A stretch of 64,000 nucleotides of DNA from CBDHFQ01 sp965262565. Its GTDB lineage: Bacteria > Bacteroidota > Bacteroidia > J057. Position numbers and translations under genes: made by a program. Where the stretch lies: the NCBI GenBank assembly GCA_965262565.1, contig CBDHFQ010000008.1, positions 310,001-374,000 on the forward strand, read 5' to 3'. Every line of letters begins with the position of its first letter. Within the stretch, counting starts at the first letter, position 1. Shown one piece after another: positions 17,001 to 26,345 of the stretch. Below the pieces are notes generated by a model. The model searched no databases, had not been told where the DNA came from, and saw only the letters and a list, made by a program, of their open reading frames with translations.

Positions 17001-17215
17001 AGTGACTTGCAAGGTGGGAAAATGTCGAAACCACCAAACTAACATTTCCGTAGAAATGCCGCATATTAAAGAGTGCCCTAAAACTACGCAAAGCTGTCCG
17101 CTCTTGTTTTTTACTTGTCTCCAAGCTACGGAAGATACGGGCTTCAATTTCCAGTCGAATTTTCTTTCTTTTGGGACGATTAGCGTTTCTATATTTATTT
17201 TAAATTACGTTGTTG
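16958..17215 (-). pseudogene. Possible fragment of a DAPG-hydrolase-like (PhlG) protein
   Basis: On the minus strand an open frame reads IETLIVPKERKFDWKLKPVS, then SSVAWRQVKNKSGQL, then ISTEMLVWWFRHFP and a later KVPINLL. The EMxxWWF pattern and the later VPxxLL resemble the PhlG family of carbon-carbon hydrolases. Both ends are missing: the left joins the helix-turn-helix fragment and the right stops next to the response-regulator gene. The call is weak. Confidence 0.3.
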
Positions 17216-17248
17216 GTAATTTGTTTAATGCATTCCTATTCGTAAAAA

Positions 17249-18010
17249 CTACCACTCCAACCATTTTTTAAAAGCTGAACTTTTTTCTTTACTGATGATA
17301 ACGGAGGGAGTTTGAGCAATCTTCATTTTCACCATTAATTTTCCATTAAAGTAGTTTTCCACGCTCTCAATGTATTCCCTTCTGATGATATGTTGCCGAT
17401 TGGCTCGAAAAAAATAATTTTCGGGAAGCCTTTTCTCAATCTTGTCTAAGGTTTCATTCAGTGGACTTTTGTGGGCGTTATGTACGGCAAAACTCATTTG
17501 GTCTTCAATAAAAAAGCACGAAACATCTTTACTGTCAATGGGAATAATCTTGTCTTTGAAATAGGAGACAAAGTGCGGAAACTCGGGTTTATTATTTTGA
17601 AACAAGTCGAGCAATTGTAAGATATTCCCTTGTTGATTGGCTAATTTTTTACCGAGGTTTTTATACTTTTCTAAGGCAGACTGTAAGTCCGTTTTGGTAA
17701 ATGGTTTAAGTAAATAATCTATACCTGTCCCTCGAATGGCTTTAAGGGCGTATTCATCGTAGGCTGTGGTAAAAATGATTGGTATATTCATAGGGTATTT
17801 TTCAAAAATTTGAAAAGACAAGCCATCAGAAAGTTGAATATCCGAAAAGATTAAATCGGCTTGTACAGGCATATTTTTTTCAAAAAAATCATATCCTTCT
17901 GCAACTGATGTGATTTCATCAAGAATTTGGAAATCCTCTTCCAAATCGTTCAAAAGGCGTTTTATTTTATGCAACGCTAATTTTTCATCTTCTATGATTA
18001 TAATTTTCAT
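17249..18010 (-). CDS. LytTR-family response regulator
   Basis: 253 residues. A receiver domain (about 1-120) with acidic pocket IIIEDEK, phosphorylation site FSDIQLSDG near residue 58 and conserved Lys in LLKPFTKTD near 105; then a LytTR DNA-binding domain (about 145-250) with FFRANRQHIIRREYIESVENYFNGKLMVKM. It is the last gene of the minus-strand efflux operon, whose second gene is the matching LytS-type kinase, so the pair is split around the transporter genes. It likely controls this operon. Confidence 0.88.
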   Translation of the reverse strand: MKIIIIEDEKLALHKIKRLLNDLEEDFQILDEITSVAEGYDFFEKNMPVQADLIFSDIQLSDGLSFQIFEKYPMNIPIIFTTAYDEYALKAIRGTGIDYLLKPFTKTDLQSALEKYKNLGKKLANQQGNILQLLDLFQNNKPEFPHFVSYFKDKIIPIDSKDVSCFFIEDQMSFAVHNAHKSPLNETLDKIEKRLPENYFFRANRQHIIRREYIESVENYFNGKLMVKMKIAQTPSVIISKEKSSAFKKWLEW

Positions 18011-18044
18011 CTTTGGCTCAAGGTGTTTTATGGATAACTAAATG

Positions 18045-18743
18045 CTACTTCCGGTGAACGATTGAATTAATGATTTTCCCGTCCGCCAATTCTATGGTCC
18101 GGTCACTTGCGTTGGCAAAATCGATATCGTGGGTAACGGCAATTATGGTTTGATTAAATTCCTCGGATAGTTGGCGAAAAATATCCAACACAATATCAGA
18201 ATTTTTACTATCCAAATTACCCGTTGGTTCGTCTCCCATAATAATAGAAGGGTCATTTATCAAAGCTCGGGCAATAGAAACCCGTTGCTGTTGCCCGCCA
18301 CTAAGTTTGGAGGCTTGTTTTAGTGCCTGGTCTTTTATCCCCAGAATGTCCAGTTTTTGGTAAGCACGTTCTTCGATTTCCTCGTAGCTGTATTTTCCTA
18401 ATTTTAATGCAGGTAGCATCACATTTTTTAGGCACGTAAATTCTTGAAGCAGATAGTGAAACTGAAAAACAAAGCCAATCCTGGTATTTCGCAAACTGGA
18501 GGATTGGTCACTCGTTTTTCCTGTTACCTTTTCTCCCAAAATTTTCAGCTCTCCCGAGTAGCTGGTATCCATCGTGCTCAAAACATACAGCAAAGTTGAT
18601 TTTCCCGACCCACTTTTCCCGACCAAAGTTAGAAATTCTCCTCGCTCTACGGAGAAGCTAACCTCTTTCAAAACTTTAAACCTCACCGGCTTCATAAAAT
18701 ATTTGCTGATGTTTATTGCCTCAAGTGCAGCTTGTTGATTCAT
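18045..18743 (-). CDS. ABC transporter ATP-binding protein (LolD/MacB type)
   Basis: 232 residues with Walker A GKSGSGKST (about 42-50), the Q-loop, signature LSGGQQQRVSIARAL (about 145-160), Walker B IIMGDEPTGNLD and switch His in VTHD. The TGNLDS segment marks the MacB/LolD group. It hydrolyses ATP to drive the permease encoded 12 bases upstream. Position inside an operon with an adaptor and TolC suggests a tripartite export or signalling pump. Confidence 0.9.
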   Translation of the reverse strand: MNQQAALEAINISKYFMKPVRFKVLKEVSFSVERGEFLTLVGKSGSGKSTLLYVLSTMDTSYSGELKILGEKVTGKTSDQSSSLRNTRIGFVFQFHYLLQEFTCLKNVMLPALKLGKYSYEEIEERAYQKLDILGIKDQALKQASKLSGGQQQRVSIARALINDPSIIMGDEPTGNLDSKNSDIVLDIFRQLSEEFNQTIIAVTHDIDFANASDRTIELADGKIINSIVHRK

Positions 18744-18755
18744 CGCAATACTGAT

Positions 18756-19988
18756 TTATTTTCTAAAAATTTCTACGGGATCCACGTGTGATGCCCTTCT
18801 GGAAGGGATATACCCCGCAAGCAAGGTCATTAATACACCCAGCGTAAAGCTCTGGAGATAGAGGTCAAATTCATACGAAATGGGAAAATAGCCAACAGGT
18901 CCGCCCACATATACTTTTGATAAAATGAAAATAAGTACAGAGCCTGTGATTAACCCAACTACTGTACCTATCACCCCCATAATCAATGCTTCTAAAATGA
19001 AAATGATAATCACATCTCTACTCGCAAAACCTGTTGCTTTCAAGATAGCGATGTCGTTTATTTTTTGAGAAATCGTAGAACTTAAAATATTGTAGATAAT
19101 AAAACCAGCCAATAGCAAAATGGAAAAAGAAATACTCCCCATCATAATCGCCCTGGTACTATCCTGACTGAGTACATCTACGTTGGTAGTCTTCCAATCT
19201 TCCACCGTATAATGGGTGATTTGTTGCAGCTGTTGAGCATATTGTTCGGTGATGTCGGGGTCGGGTGTATTGGCATAAATGGTACTAACATAAGCGGGAC
19301 CCTCTTTGATTAGCTGTTGTGCCGTATTAACATTGACATAGGAACGGGAATCGTCGATAGCTCTACTGCCAAATTCAAAAATACCGACCACCCGCAGTAC
19401 TTTATTTACCCCATAGGAGGTAGAGACATTTAAGTTATCTCCTAATGCCAGGCTTAAATTTTCGGCAATGCCACTTCCAATTAAAATGCCGTTAGGATTG
19501 GTCGCCAAGGCATCTAAAGAGCCTGCTACCATTTTTTTTTCGGTATTAAACATTTGGTTGTATTCGGCTATATTTACACCAATCCCTGTTCCTTTTATTT
19601 GTGTTTTTCCACGATTGTAAAAAACGCTGAAATCTATCTGAGCCAAGGCATTAGTAATGTATGGCTCCTCCTTTACTTGCTTCAAAAGTAGGTCGGGATT
19701 GACGAGCGTTTTGGAGGCAGTAGTAATCTGCGGATTGATGATTACATACAAACCATTTTCCTCCGAGTCGATAAGTGGTTGGCTCAATTCATCATCTTTG
19801 AATATTTTTAAATGGGCACTACTCTCAAAAATATTTGCTCTTGAAAAACCGGAGAACCCCGAGTCAAGCGTATTCATAAAGAGGTAGATAGCTACGCCAA
19901 GAGCCACACCAAGAGCAGCAACCAGCGTTTGCCGAATACCTTTAATGATATGTGTTGTTGCTATTTCAACATTTACGGGAAATTTCAT
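18756..19988 (-). CDS. ABC transporter permease (FtsX/MacB type)
   Basis: 410 residues with the MacB topology: one N-terminal membrane helix (about 20-38), a large periplasmic domain (about 40-270) and three C-terminal helices (about 280-305, 330-360, 375-398), ending ASHVDPVEIFRK, a common permease terminus. Works with the ATPase encoded next to it. The mechanotransmission family moves substrates within the periplasm rather than across the membrane. The substrate is not evident. Confidence 0.88.
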   Translation of the reverse strand: MKFPVNVEIATTHIIKGIRQTLVAALGVALGVAIYLFMNTLDSGFSGFSRANIFESSAHLKIFKDDELSQPLIDSEENGLYVIINPQITTASKTLVNPDLLLKQVKEEPYITNALAQIDFSVFYNRGKTQIKGTGIGVNIAEYNQMFNTEKKMVAGSLDALATNPNGILIGSGIAENLSLALGDNLNVSTSYGVNKVLRVVGIFEFGSRAIDDSRSYVNVNTAQQLIKEGPAYVSTIYANTPDPDITEQYAQQLQQITHYTVEDWKTTNVDVLSQDSTRAIMMGSISFSILLLAGFIIYNILSSTISQKINDIAILKATGFASRDVIIIFILEALIMGVIGTVVGLITGSVLIFILSKVYVGGPVGYFPISYEFDLYLQSFTLGVLMTLLAGYIPSRRASHVDPVEIFRK

Positions 19989-19994
19989 ATTCGT

Positions 19995-21116
19995 CTATTG
20001 TGCTTTGTTAATAGTAGAAGTAACCAAGACTGTATTTTCATCTATTCCCGATAGGACTTGCACCCAATTATTACTCACAAACTGCGTTTCTACTTTTCGT
20101 TTTTCTTCTTCTCCTTTGACTTGCACATAACCAGTAAAGTCAATGTAATTTCTGGGAATGAGCAGGGCATCTTTTTGTTCTCCCACCACAATATTTGATT
20201 GCAATTGGGTGTTCACTATGTTAAAATCGAGCGTATCTTGAAGGTATATTTTACAAACAAACGACTGCTCCTCTTCATCGTAGGAAGGCTCTATTTGTTG
20301 AACTACTCCTTTATAATTCTTTTCTTTATCGGTATTTAGATTAACGATTGCTTCTTGACCGAGCTTGATTTTTGAAATATTAGATTCATCAATATTGACT
20401 TTAGCATAGAGCAAGTCAGGGTTGGCAATATCCGCAATCACCTCTCCTTGCGTTACATAATCACCTACTTCTTTGTATTTTTTGTACACTTTTCCACCTC
20501 TTATCGCCTTTACTTTATTGCGTCCCAATAATGAAGTATAAATTTCCGCATTGGTTTTACTGTCAATGAGTTGCTGGTCGGCATCATTCTTTATTTTGTT
20601 ATAGTTTTCCAGAGCGGATGCGTAGGCACTTTGGGAATTGGTGTAAGCCAAAAGTGCTTCCTCGTAAGTAACCGCAGCTATGCTTTTGCTATCGAGTAAT
20701 CGCTGATAGCGGTCAAGCGTTTGTTTGTCCTGTTCCATTTGCGTTTTGGTGGTTGCAATGTCATTTTCTGCTTGCTTTAAAAGCGGGGCATTTTTAGCAG
20801 CGTTATTTTTCGCCATTTTCAAGGATTGCATCGCACCCTTGGTATTGATAATATTTTCATCATTATCAATAGTGACCAACACCTTCCCTTTTTGTACCAC
20901 ATCTCCTTCGGCAAAATTTAAGGCAGAAATGTACCCATTGGTTTGGGCGGTTAATGAATATTTGTCTTCTGCTTGCAGTTCGCCCGAAGCAAAAACAGTT
21001 TCAATGACATCTTTTTTCGTGGGAGAGGTTTCCTCCATTGGCTGACCGCAGGAAACCATCAGAAGGAGAAGCAAAACTCCTCCTAAGCTACTTGTTATAA
21101 ATGTTGATTTCGCCAT
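19995..21116 (-). CDS. HlyD/MFP-family periplasmic adaptor lipoprotein
   Basis: 373 residues. An N-terminal signal with lipobox-like LLMVSCGQ near residue 20-26, a lipoyl half-motif (SLTAQTNGYISALNFAEGDVVQKGKVLVTID), a long coiled-coil hairpin (about 80-200) and a second lipoyl/beta-barrel region. It bridges the inner-membrane MacB-like permease and the TolC protein encoded one base downstream of it in the operon. No substrate clue. Confidence 0.88.
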   Translation of the reverse strand: MAKSTFITSSLGGVLLLLLMVSCGQPMEETSPTKKDVIETVFASGELQAEDKYSLTAQTNGYISALNFAEGDVVQKGKVLVTIDNDENIINTKGAMQSLKMAKNNAAKNAPLLKQAENDIATTKTQMEQDKQTLDRYQRLLDSKSIAAVTYEEALLAYTNSQSAYASALENYNKIKNDADQQLIDSKTNAEIYTSLLGRNKVKAIRGGKVYKKYKEVGDYVTQGEVIADIANPDLLYAKVNIDESNISKIKLGQEAIVNLNTDKEKNYKGVVQQIEPSYDEEEQSFVCKIYLQDTLDFNIVNTQLQSNIVVGEQKDALLIPRNYIDFTGYVQVKGEEEKRKVETQFVSNNWVQVLSGIDENTVLVTSTINKAQ

Positions 21117-21117
21117 A

Positions 21118-22479
21118 TTATTGAGTCGTGTTGTTTATGAATATTTTTGCCTGATTCAATAGAATATCAACTTGCGAAGCAATTAATTCGTATTGAGCGT
21201 TGACCATTGAATTATAGCTGTTCAGCACTTCATCCAAGCCAATAATTCCTTCTACATAGAGTTGTTTATTTTTGTCAAAAGAATCTTCTTCGAGTGCCAA
21301 TATCTTTTGATTGGCATTCCTTTGTGATATGGATTGAGCGTACTCCGAGGATAAGGTTTGCTGATTGAGTTTTGCTTGTATTCGAGCCTGTTCGGTATTG
21401 TTTTGTGCAGTTTGGTAGTCGAATTTTGCCGTATATTTCTGAGAAATATTTTGAGCACTCGGTATGGGGATACTTAGATTTAGACCAATGTAGTTGCTAT
21501 TAATCCAGTTTCCAGAAAAGGGTTGAAACTCTGTATTGTATAAATTATTGGAGTTAGAAAATTGCAAAGAAAGGGTTGGTAAAAAGGCTCGGTCAGCGGA
21601 TGAATTACTCATTTTGGTGTATGCTTCCTGCAAAATGGCATTGTTCAATTCGGCAGTATTCACCATTACGGTAGGAGCAAGACTTGCCGTTTCGGTATTG
21701 CTTACATCTTGAATATTCAGGTCAGTATCATCAGGTATATCGCACAATAATTTGAGGCTGATATAATATTGCTCCAAGAGGAAATTCATTTGATTAATAT
21801 TTTCCTCCGTATTGTGATAATTAATTTTACTGTTATTCAGGTTTTGCTGATTGACTAAACCCTCATTGAATTTATTTTCGGTGATTTGAAAGAGCGTATC
21901 TGAAATTGCGAGATTTGCCTTGCTGCTTTTGATTTGCGCTTGTAGATTTACGATGTTATAATAGTTGGCAACAATACTTTCCCGCAAGGATTTTAATGAC
22001 AAAAGCGTGTTTGATTCTGTCAAATTAATATTGAGCTCTGCAAGTCTAAGGTTTGACCAACCCGAGAGGTTCAGCAATTTGATTTCGATATAGTTAGTGA
22101 GGTTTGTATTGTATTTTGTACCCGTTTCTAATTCTAGAAATGTCCCTGGAGTGCCCCCAAAGGCTTCGGCTGGCAACACACTCACACCAAGTCTGGTATT
22201 ATTGGTGAACTGACCAGAAAGCAAATCCCCTTTAACGTCGATAACATTTAAAATTGCCACCAATTTTTCCTTTTTTGCCTTATCCAGATTTAGCTGATTA
22301 TTCTGAATCGAGATACTTTTCTCATTAGCGTAGGCGAGTAAATCGATTACCTTTTTAAATAAAAGCGTAGTATCATTGCTCCCGACTGCATCAGCATTCT
22401 GCGCTTGTACATTTTTAATTGTTGATAGTAATAAAATGGTGATTACACCGATGTATTGAACGTGTTTTATATGTTGCAT
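21118..22479 (-). CDS. TolC-type outer membrane efflux protein
   Basis: 453 residues with signal peptide (about 1-26, ending VQAQN) and two outer-membrane-efflux repeats with long helices (for instance NLNNSKINYHNTEENINQMNFLLEQ and QNNTEQARIQAKLNQQTL). It forms the outer-membrane channel for the adaptor and MacB-like pump of the same operon; its stop is separated from the adaptor start by one base. Confidence 0.87.
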   Translation of the reverse strand: MQHIKHVQYIGVITILLLSTIKNVQAQNADAVGSNDTTLLFKKVIDLLAYANEKSISIQNNQLNLDKAKKEKLVAILNVIDVKGDLLSGQFTNNTRLGVSVLPAEAFGGTPGTFLELETGTKYNTNLTNYIEIKLLNLSGWSNLRLAELNINLTESNTLLSLKSLRESIVANYYNIVNLQAQIKSSKANLAISDTLFQITENKFNEGLVNQQNLNNSKINYHNTEENINQMNFLLEQYYISLKLLCDIPDDTDLNIQDVSNTETASLAPTVMVNTAELNNAILQEAYTKMSNSSADRAFLPTLSLQFSNSNNLYNTEFQPFSGNWINSNYIGLNLSIPIPSAQNISQKYTAKFDYQTAQNNTEQARIQAKLNQQTLSSEYAQSISQRNANQKILALEEDSFDKNKQLYVEGIIGLDEVLNSYNSMVNAQYELIASQVDILLNQAKIFINNTTQ

Positions 22480-22486
22480 TTTATTT

Positions 22487-23497
22487 TCAGTTTTGATAGC
22501 CTTTATCTTTGACTAAAGGTGTTTTTACTGTAAAAAAATGTTCTTCATCCTCTATGATGCAATTTCTTTTAGTGAGCAGCATACAGCGATTGCTTAGGTT
22601 TTTTAAACCAATACCAAAGCTGTGCTGCTTCAATTGCAAATTGTTTTTATTGTTCCTCACCACTATACTTGTCCCTTCTATTTCCATACTTATGGTCATC
22701 GGCTTTTCTGCATTAATGGCGTTGTGTTTAATCACATTTTCAAAAAGCACTAAAAGCGAAAGAGAAGGAATTTTAAAAGATGCGGCATTTTCAATTCGGC
22801 AATCCAAATTTATTTTATCATCATATCTGATTTTGAGTAAGAAAAAATAGGATTTTATAAATTTCAATTCCTTATCCAAATTCACTAAAGGATGCCTTTG
22901 CATATCAAGAATGTATCGGAATACCTTTGAGAGTTCGTTGATGTACGCCTCACTTTTTTCAACATCTAGGTAAATCAATTCACTTAGGGTATTGAGGCTG
23001 TTAAAAAAGAAATGCGGATTGAGTTGATTTTGCAAACTGCTCAATTGAAGTTGTAGGTTTTCATTTTCCAACTCAACGATTTGCAAACGACTTTCTTCGC
23101 TGTTTTTTCTCAAAAAATATTGATGTACAACGGCTAATGAAACAATACTCAACAGGAGGTTTTGAGCAATTGTATCAGGAATTAATGGAGCAGGTCGTGG
23201 TAATCGGAACCCAACAACTGACTCAAAGAAATAATCAAGTAACAGGTCACAAGTTATCAGAGCAAACAGCAACATCAAACACCACCCATAGAAAGGAATG
23301 CGTTTTTTGTGTATGATATAAATTTTAGCTTGATAAAAGAGTGTAACTCCTAAGAAAAACCAACCTTGTACAAACTTAAAAAGCACTCCAATGATTTGTT
23401 TGGAATCCGATAAGCCCAGAAAGAGTATTGGTGGTATTACGAAAATTAATACCGCTCCAATAAACGAATAATAGGCTACCTGTTTGCTGCTAAACAT
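22487..23497 (-). CDS. LytS-type sensor histidine kinase
   Basis: 336 residues: four or so membrane helices (about 8-125), a short coiled coil (about 130-150), then the His_kinase domain with phospho-acceptor in LNPHFFFNSLNTLSELIY and a degenerate HATPase near the C-terminus (SLLVLFENVIKHNAI, SFGIGLKNLSNRCMLL). Its partner is the LytTR regulator five genes downstream. The start overlaps the stop of the esterase gene by one base (TAATG), so translation is coupled. Confidence 0.87.
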   Translation of the reverse strand: MFSSKQVAYYSFIGAVLIFVIPPILFLGLSDSKQIIGVLFKFVQGWFFLGVTLFYQAKIYIIHKKRIPFYGWCLMLLFALITCDLLLDYFFESVVGFRLPRPAPLIPDTIAQNLLLSIVSLAVVHQYFLRKNSEESRLQIVELENENLQLQLSSLQNQLNPHFFFNSLNTLSELIYLDVEKSEAYINELSKVFRYILDMQRHPLVNLDKELKFIKSYFFLLKIRYDDKINLDCRIENAASFKIPSLSLLVLFENVIKHNAINAEKPMTISMEIEGTSIVVRNNKNNLQLKQHSFGIGLKNLSNRCMLLTKRNCIIEDEEHFFTVKTPLVKDKGYQN

Positions 23498-24414
23498 TAC
23501 TTTAGATTGGTATCAAAAAATGAAATTATTTTATCCATATTAGTAGGATCATCAAACTCACTTCCACCGTGACCAGCCCCTTCTATCAATTCAAAACTCA
23601 CTTTATCCGCACCTAATTCAGCTAACAATGCTTGATAAAAATGCTCACTTTGGGTATAAGGCACCAAAGGATCGACATCTCCTACTTGAATGAAAAATGC
23701 GGCATCACCAGTATCAATATAAGTCGTTGGGTTTGCTAATGCCACTAAATCAGGGTCGTCCGAAATCTTATCGAGCCCCATATAATCAGCTTCCAAATTG
23801 GTATTAAAACCAGTTCCCATAAACCCAGTAAGTCCCAAATCTGCCGCCTCGCTCTCCATAGTCGAGAAATTGATAGGAGCGAACCAACTCACTGTTGCTT
23901 GAACTTTTGAAGAAAAGTTTTCATTGCCCAAGGTCAAATCCTCCGTCAAGCCATCTCCTGATGATGTTCCCAACATAGATGCTAAGTTACCTCCGGCAGA
24001 ATCGCCCCAAGAACCAATTTTTTCAGCATCAATTCGATAGGTAGATGCATTTGCTCTAAGGTATCTTACGGCTGCTTTACAGTCTTGAACAGCGGCAGGA
24101 AAAACTGCTTCACCACTCAATCGGTAATTAATAGAAACAGCCACATATCCATTTTCAACCAAAGTAGCCATATAATCGCTACCCGCAGCTTTATCTCCCG
24201 TAAAGAATCCTCCTCCGTGAACATACACAACCGCAGGGAATGGTCCCTCACCTTCAGGTATTTGAATGTCCATAATCTGGGCAGAAGAAGTATTGGCATA
24301 AGCTACATCAGAGAATGCCTCCGCTTCAAATGAGGTGGGTGTTATTATATCATCACCATTGCAAGCGGATAAAAGGAAAGTGACAATAAGTACTAAGAAC
24401 ATTTGCATCTCCAT
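23497..24414 (-). CDS. Alpha/beta-hydrolase esterase lipoprotein (BD-FAE/CE10-like)
   Basis: 305 residues from the ATG at 24414 (MEMQMFLVLIVTFLLSACNGDD), which gives a lipoprotein signal with lipobox LSAC; an earlier ATG at 24474 would give a poor signal. Motifs are oxyanion HGGGF, nucleophile GDSAGG, Asp in VGDVDPLVP and a final His in GAGHGG. It hydrolyses carboxyl esters, probably acetyl groups, at the cell envelope. It is the first gene of the efflux/two-component operon. Confidence 0.85.
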   Translation of the reverse strand: MEMQMFLVLIVTFLLSACNGDDIITPTSFEAEAFSDVAYANTSSAQIMDIQIPEGEGPFPAVVYVHGGGFFTGDKAAGSDYMATLVENGYVAVSINYRLSGEAVFPAAVQDCKAAVRYLRANASTYRIDAEKIGSWGDSAGGNLASMLGTSSGDGLTEDLTLGNENFSSKVQATVSWFAPINFSTMESEAADLGLTGFMGTGFNTNLEADYMGLDKISDDPDLVALANPTTYIDTGDAAFFIQVGDVDPLVPYTQSEHFYQALLAELGADKVSFELIEGAGHGGSEFDDPTNMDKIISFFDTNLK

Positions 24415-24580
24415 TGACTGAAATTTTATGAATTTGGTTAAATTATACCGCAAGCATAAGATGCCACAGTGCACAAGTAAATGTTCAATATAGGGAAGCA
24501 GAGATAATGTCGAGCGAACCGTCTTTATATGGGAATGAACTTTGGTGGAGGGAATGTGAGCTTTTTTATATTAATGATTT

Positions 24581-24692
24581 ACAACGCCCAACTAAAATGA
24601 GTATGCGCCCCAGTTGCAAGAAGCACTGAAAATCTCAGTTTGCATTTTCATAGCAAAGGGCTCTGTTCGCATATTCATTTTAATGTTTGTTA
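24581..24692 (-). other. attC-like imperfect palindrome after the cupin gene
   Basis: Arms TAAAATGAGTATGCG (24593-24607) and CGCATATTCATTTTA (24668-24682) are inverted and match at 14 of 15 positions. Outside them are GTTGGGC on the minus strand (a good GTTRRRY core) at one end and GCTAAC at the other. The element starts about 10 bases after the stop of the minus-strand cupin gene, where integron attC sites sit. A matching far boundary was not found. Confidence 0.4.
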
Positions 24693-24700
24693 GCAACTGA

Positions 24701-25552
24701 TTATTTGATCTCTACTTCGCCATTAGTTCTAATGTAAATCACAACTTCACTGCTTTCTAGATTAGAAATGACATGCACTGCTTTGTCAGTTGAGCCAAAG
24801 TAGCTTCCTAAATCCAATACCTTAAGTTCATTATTTTTAGGCAGCTGATAATTCAGCTCTCCTTTTATTACAACAGAATGTAAAATAGTTCCATTGGTTT
24901 CAATCACTCCATTATACCCTTTTGGCAGTTTAACGAAAAGACTTTTAAACCTATCGGTTTCTAATAGAAAACTGATTTCGGCCTTACTTTTTGAAGCTAT
25001 CCAATTGGTCTTGTTCCTATCCAACCAAACGATATTCGAAACATCAATGTTTATCGGTCTTTCTCCATTGTCAAACGCATCGCTAATCGGTTTTACGAGG
25101 TAAGGTCCTTTATCAATTTCTACTAATGCAATATTTTCTTCTCCTTGTGCAGAGGTTATATGTGATTCTCCAACAGGTTGAGTCCAAAACGAACCTGGTT
25201 TCATCCACATATTTTCAGCGTTTGGATCATCGTTGTGGACTAACCCTTTAATTACAACTGCTCGGTAAGTAACATTATGAATATGGGGTGGTGAAGAAAA
25301 TCCGTCCACAAATTTTGCCAGAAAGCCTGTGGCTACTGTTCCTTTTCTGTCTCCCCAAATTGTACCCGCTTGGGGACTTTGGTCCCCTCTCGCAGGATTT
25401 AACTTTTCCCATACGATTTCCGAACTTAATAATACTTTGTTGGTAGGATTTTCTATTTCTACCGATTTTTCGACTTTTGATTCATTATTGGAATTTCCAC
25501 AGGAAATCAAAAGTCCAATTATCAAGAAGTAGTAAAGCGTTTTTTCTATCAT
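24701..25552 (-). CDS. DUF4437-type cupin lipoprotein
   Basis: 283 residues: lipoprotein signal with lipobox LLISCGNS (about 14-21), then two cupin-like units. The first has SPPHIHNVTYRAVVIKGLVHNDD and FWTQPVGESHITSAQG, with His residues that could bind a metal; the second (about 180-280) has fewer. DUF4437 members resemble the ChrR-type cupin fold; activity is unknown. It stands alone between two hairpin-bearing gaps. Confidence 0.7.
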   Translation of the reverse strand: MIEKTLYYFLIIGLLISCGNSNNESKVEKSVEIENPTNKVLLSSEIVWEKLNPARGDQSPQAGTIWGDRKGTVATGFLAKFVDGFSSPPHIHNVTYRAVVIKGLVHNDDPNAENMWMKPGSFWTQPVGESHITSAQGEENIALVEIDKGPYLVKPISDAFDNGERPINIDVSNIVWLDRNKTNWIASKSKAEISFLLETDRFKSLFVKLPKGYNGVIETNGTILHSVVIKGELNYQLPKNNELKVLDLGSYFGSTDKAVHVISNLESSEVVIYIRTNGEVEIK

Positions 25553-25576
25553 TTCTAGTTTTGTTTAGGACACTTC

Positions 25577-25609
25577 CGTCTCGCTTGGCACTGACGGTTA
25601 GTGCAGACG
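25577..25609. other. Interrupted hairpin before the cupin gene
   Basis: CGTCT and GCACT pair with AGTGC and AGACG, with a 6-base bulge on one side and a 7-base loop. It lies in the 110-base gap between the cupin and PIN genes; no T-run follows. Purpose unknown. Confidence 0.3.
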
Positions 25610-25662
25610 ACGGCCCGAAGTTTAGGAGGGCTGGCCGTTCTGCGCTTTGTTCCAGGTCGTCT

Positions 25663-26100
25663 TCATCTTTTTATAAACTCTTTTAAATCCTGGGTGCTTA
25701 ATACATCATGGAAGCCTTTTTCTCTTAGTCCTGCATACAATTTTTTATCACCAGTCCATAATTTTGGATTCATTTCCAAGGTTAAGGCTACAAAACTTAT
25801 ATCCTTCACATCGACACCTTGCGTTAATTCTTTTGCTCTCTTCCAGGCGCCTTTACTGATCTGATCTTCATTGACAAACGTTACTCTCCTTATTACCATG
25901 TACAGCAGTTCCAAAAGATCGACCTCTGTGAGTTTAGAATACTTTTTTATTTTCTCTTTCTTGTCAAAAATTTCGATGTACAGATAATAGCAGGAAAGGA
26001 TTTCTATCCCTTCTAATTCCTTCAGCAGGAAGGTACCGATCTTTCCATTTGACTTGATCAAGGTACTGATCAAGATGTTCATATCGACAACAATTTTCAT
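25663..26100 (-). CDS. PIN-domain toxin (VapC-like)
   Basis: 145 residues opening MKIVVDMNILISTLIKSNGK, with the first catalytic Asp in VDMN, a Glu near residue 43 (YLYIEIFDK), then GVDVKDISFVALTLEM with Asp residues and LWTGDKKLYAGLR at the fourth acidic site. This is a complete PIN ribonuclease, so toxin activity is plausible. The ATG overlaps the antitoxin stop in an ATGA. It lies beside integrase remnants. Confidence 0.75.
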   Translation of the reverse strand: MKIVVDMNILISTLIKSNGKIGTFLLKELEGIEILSCYYLYIEIFDKKEKIKKYSKLTEVDLLELLYMVIRRVTFVNEDQISKGAWKRAKELTQGVDVKDISFVALTLEMNPKLWTGDKKLYAGLREKGFHDVLSTQDLKEFIKR

Positions 26101-26345
26101 TCTTCCAATTTGGAGCGATTTCGTAAAGCAAGACCTTCGTTGATCTCATTCACTATTTGATCAATATCTTCATCTGTGGCTTCACTCTTCGATATCAAAG
26201 CTCTATACCGGAGATAGTTAATCAATTTTTGCACCTCTTCGACATCAATGATTTCACGGGATATGGTAATAACCAAATCATTGTCCGTACTGTCTACCTT
26301 TATGCGGTCTGTACTTTCCATACTAATAAGTTTTGTTTCATCCAA
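26097..26345 (-). CDS. Putative antitoxin paired with the PIN toxin
   Basis: 82 residues, no known domain by eye. It ends in a charged helical stretch (LISKSEATDEDIDQIVNEIN) and may really begin at the ATG for MESTDRIKV (residue 9). Antitoxin role is inferred from size, position just upstream of the toxin and the 4-base overlap. Confidence 0.55.
   Translation of the reverse strand: MDETKLISMESTDRIKVDSTDNDLVITISREIIDVEEVQKLINYLRYRALISKSEATDEDIDQIVNEINEGLALRNRSKLEE

Noticed and set aside
17002..17271. Plus-strand frame
   Set aside because: The minus strand of the same stretch gives the better, DAPG-hydrolase-like reading.
25560..25650. Second attC-like site before the cupin gene
   Set aside because: The hairpin lacks a GTTRRRY or RYYYAAC core at its ends.
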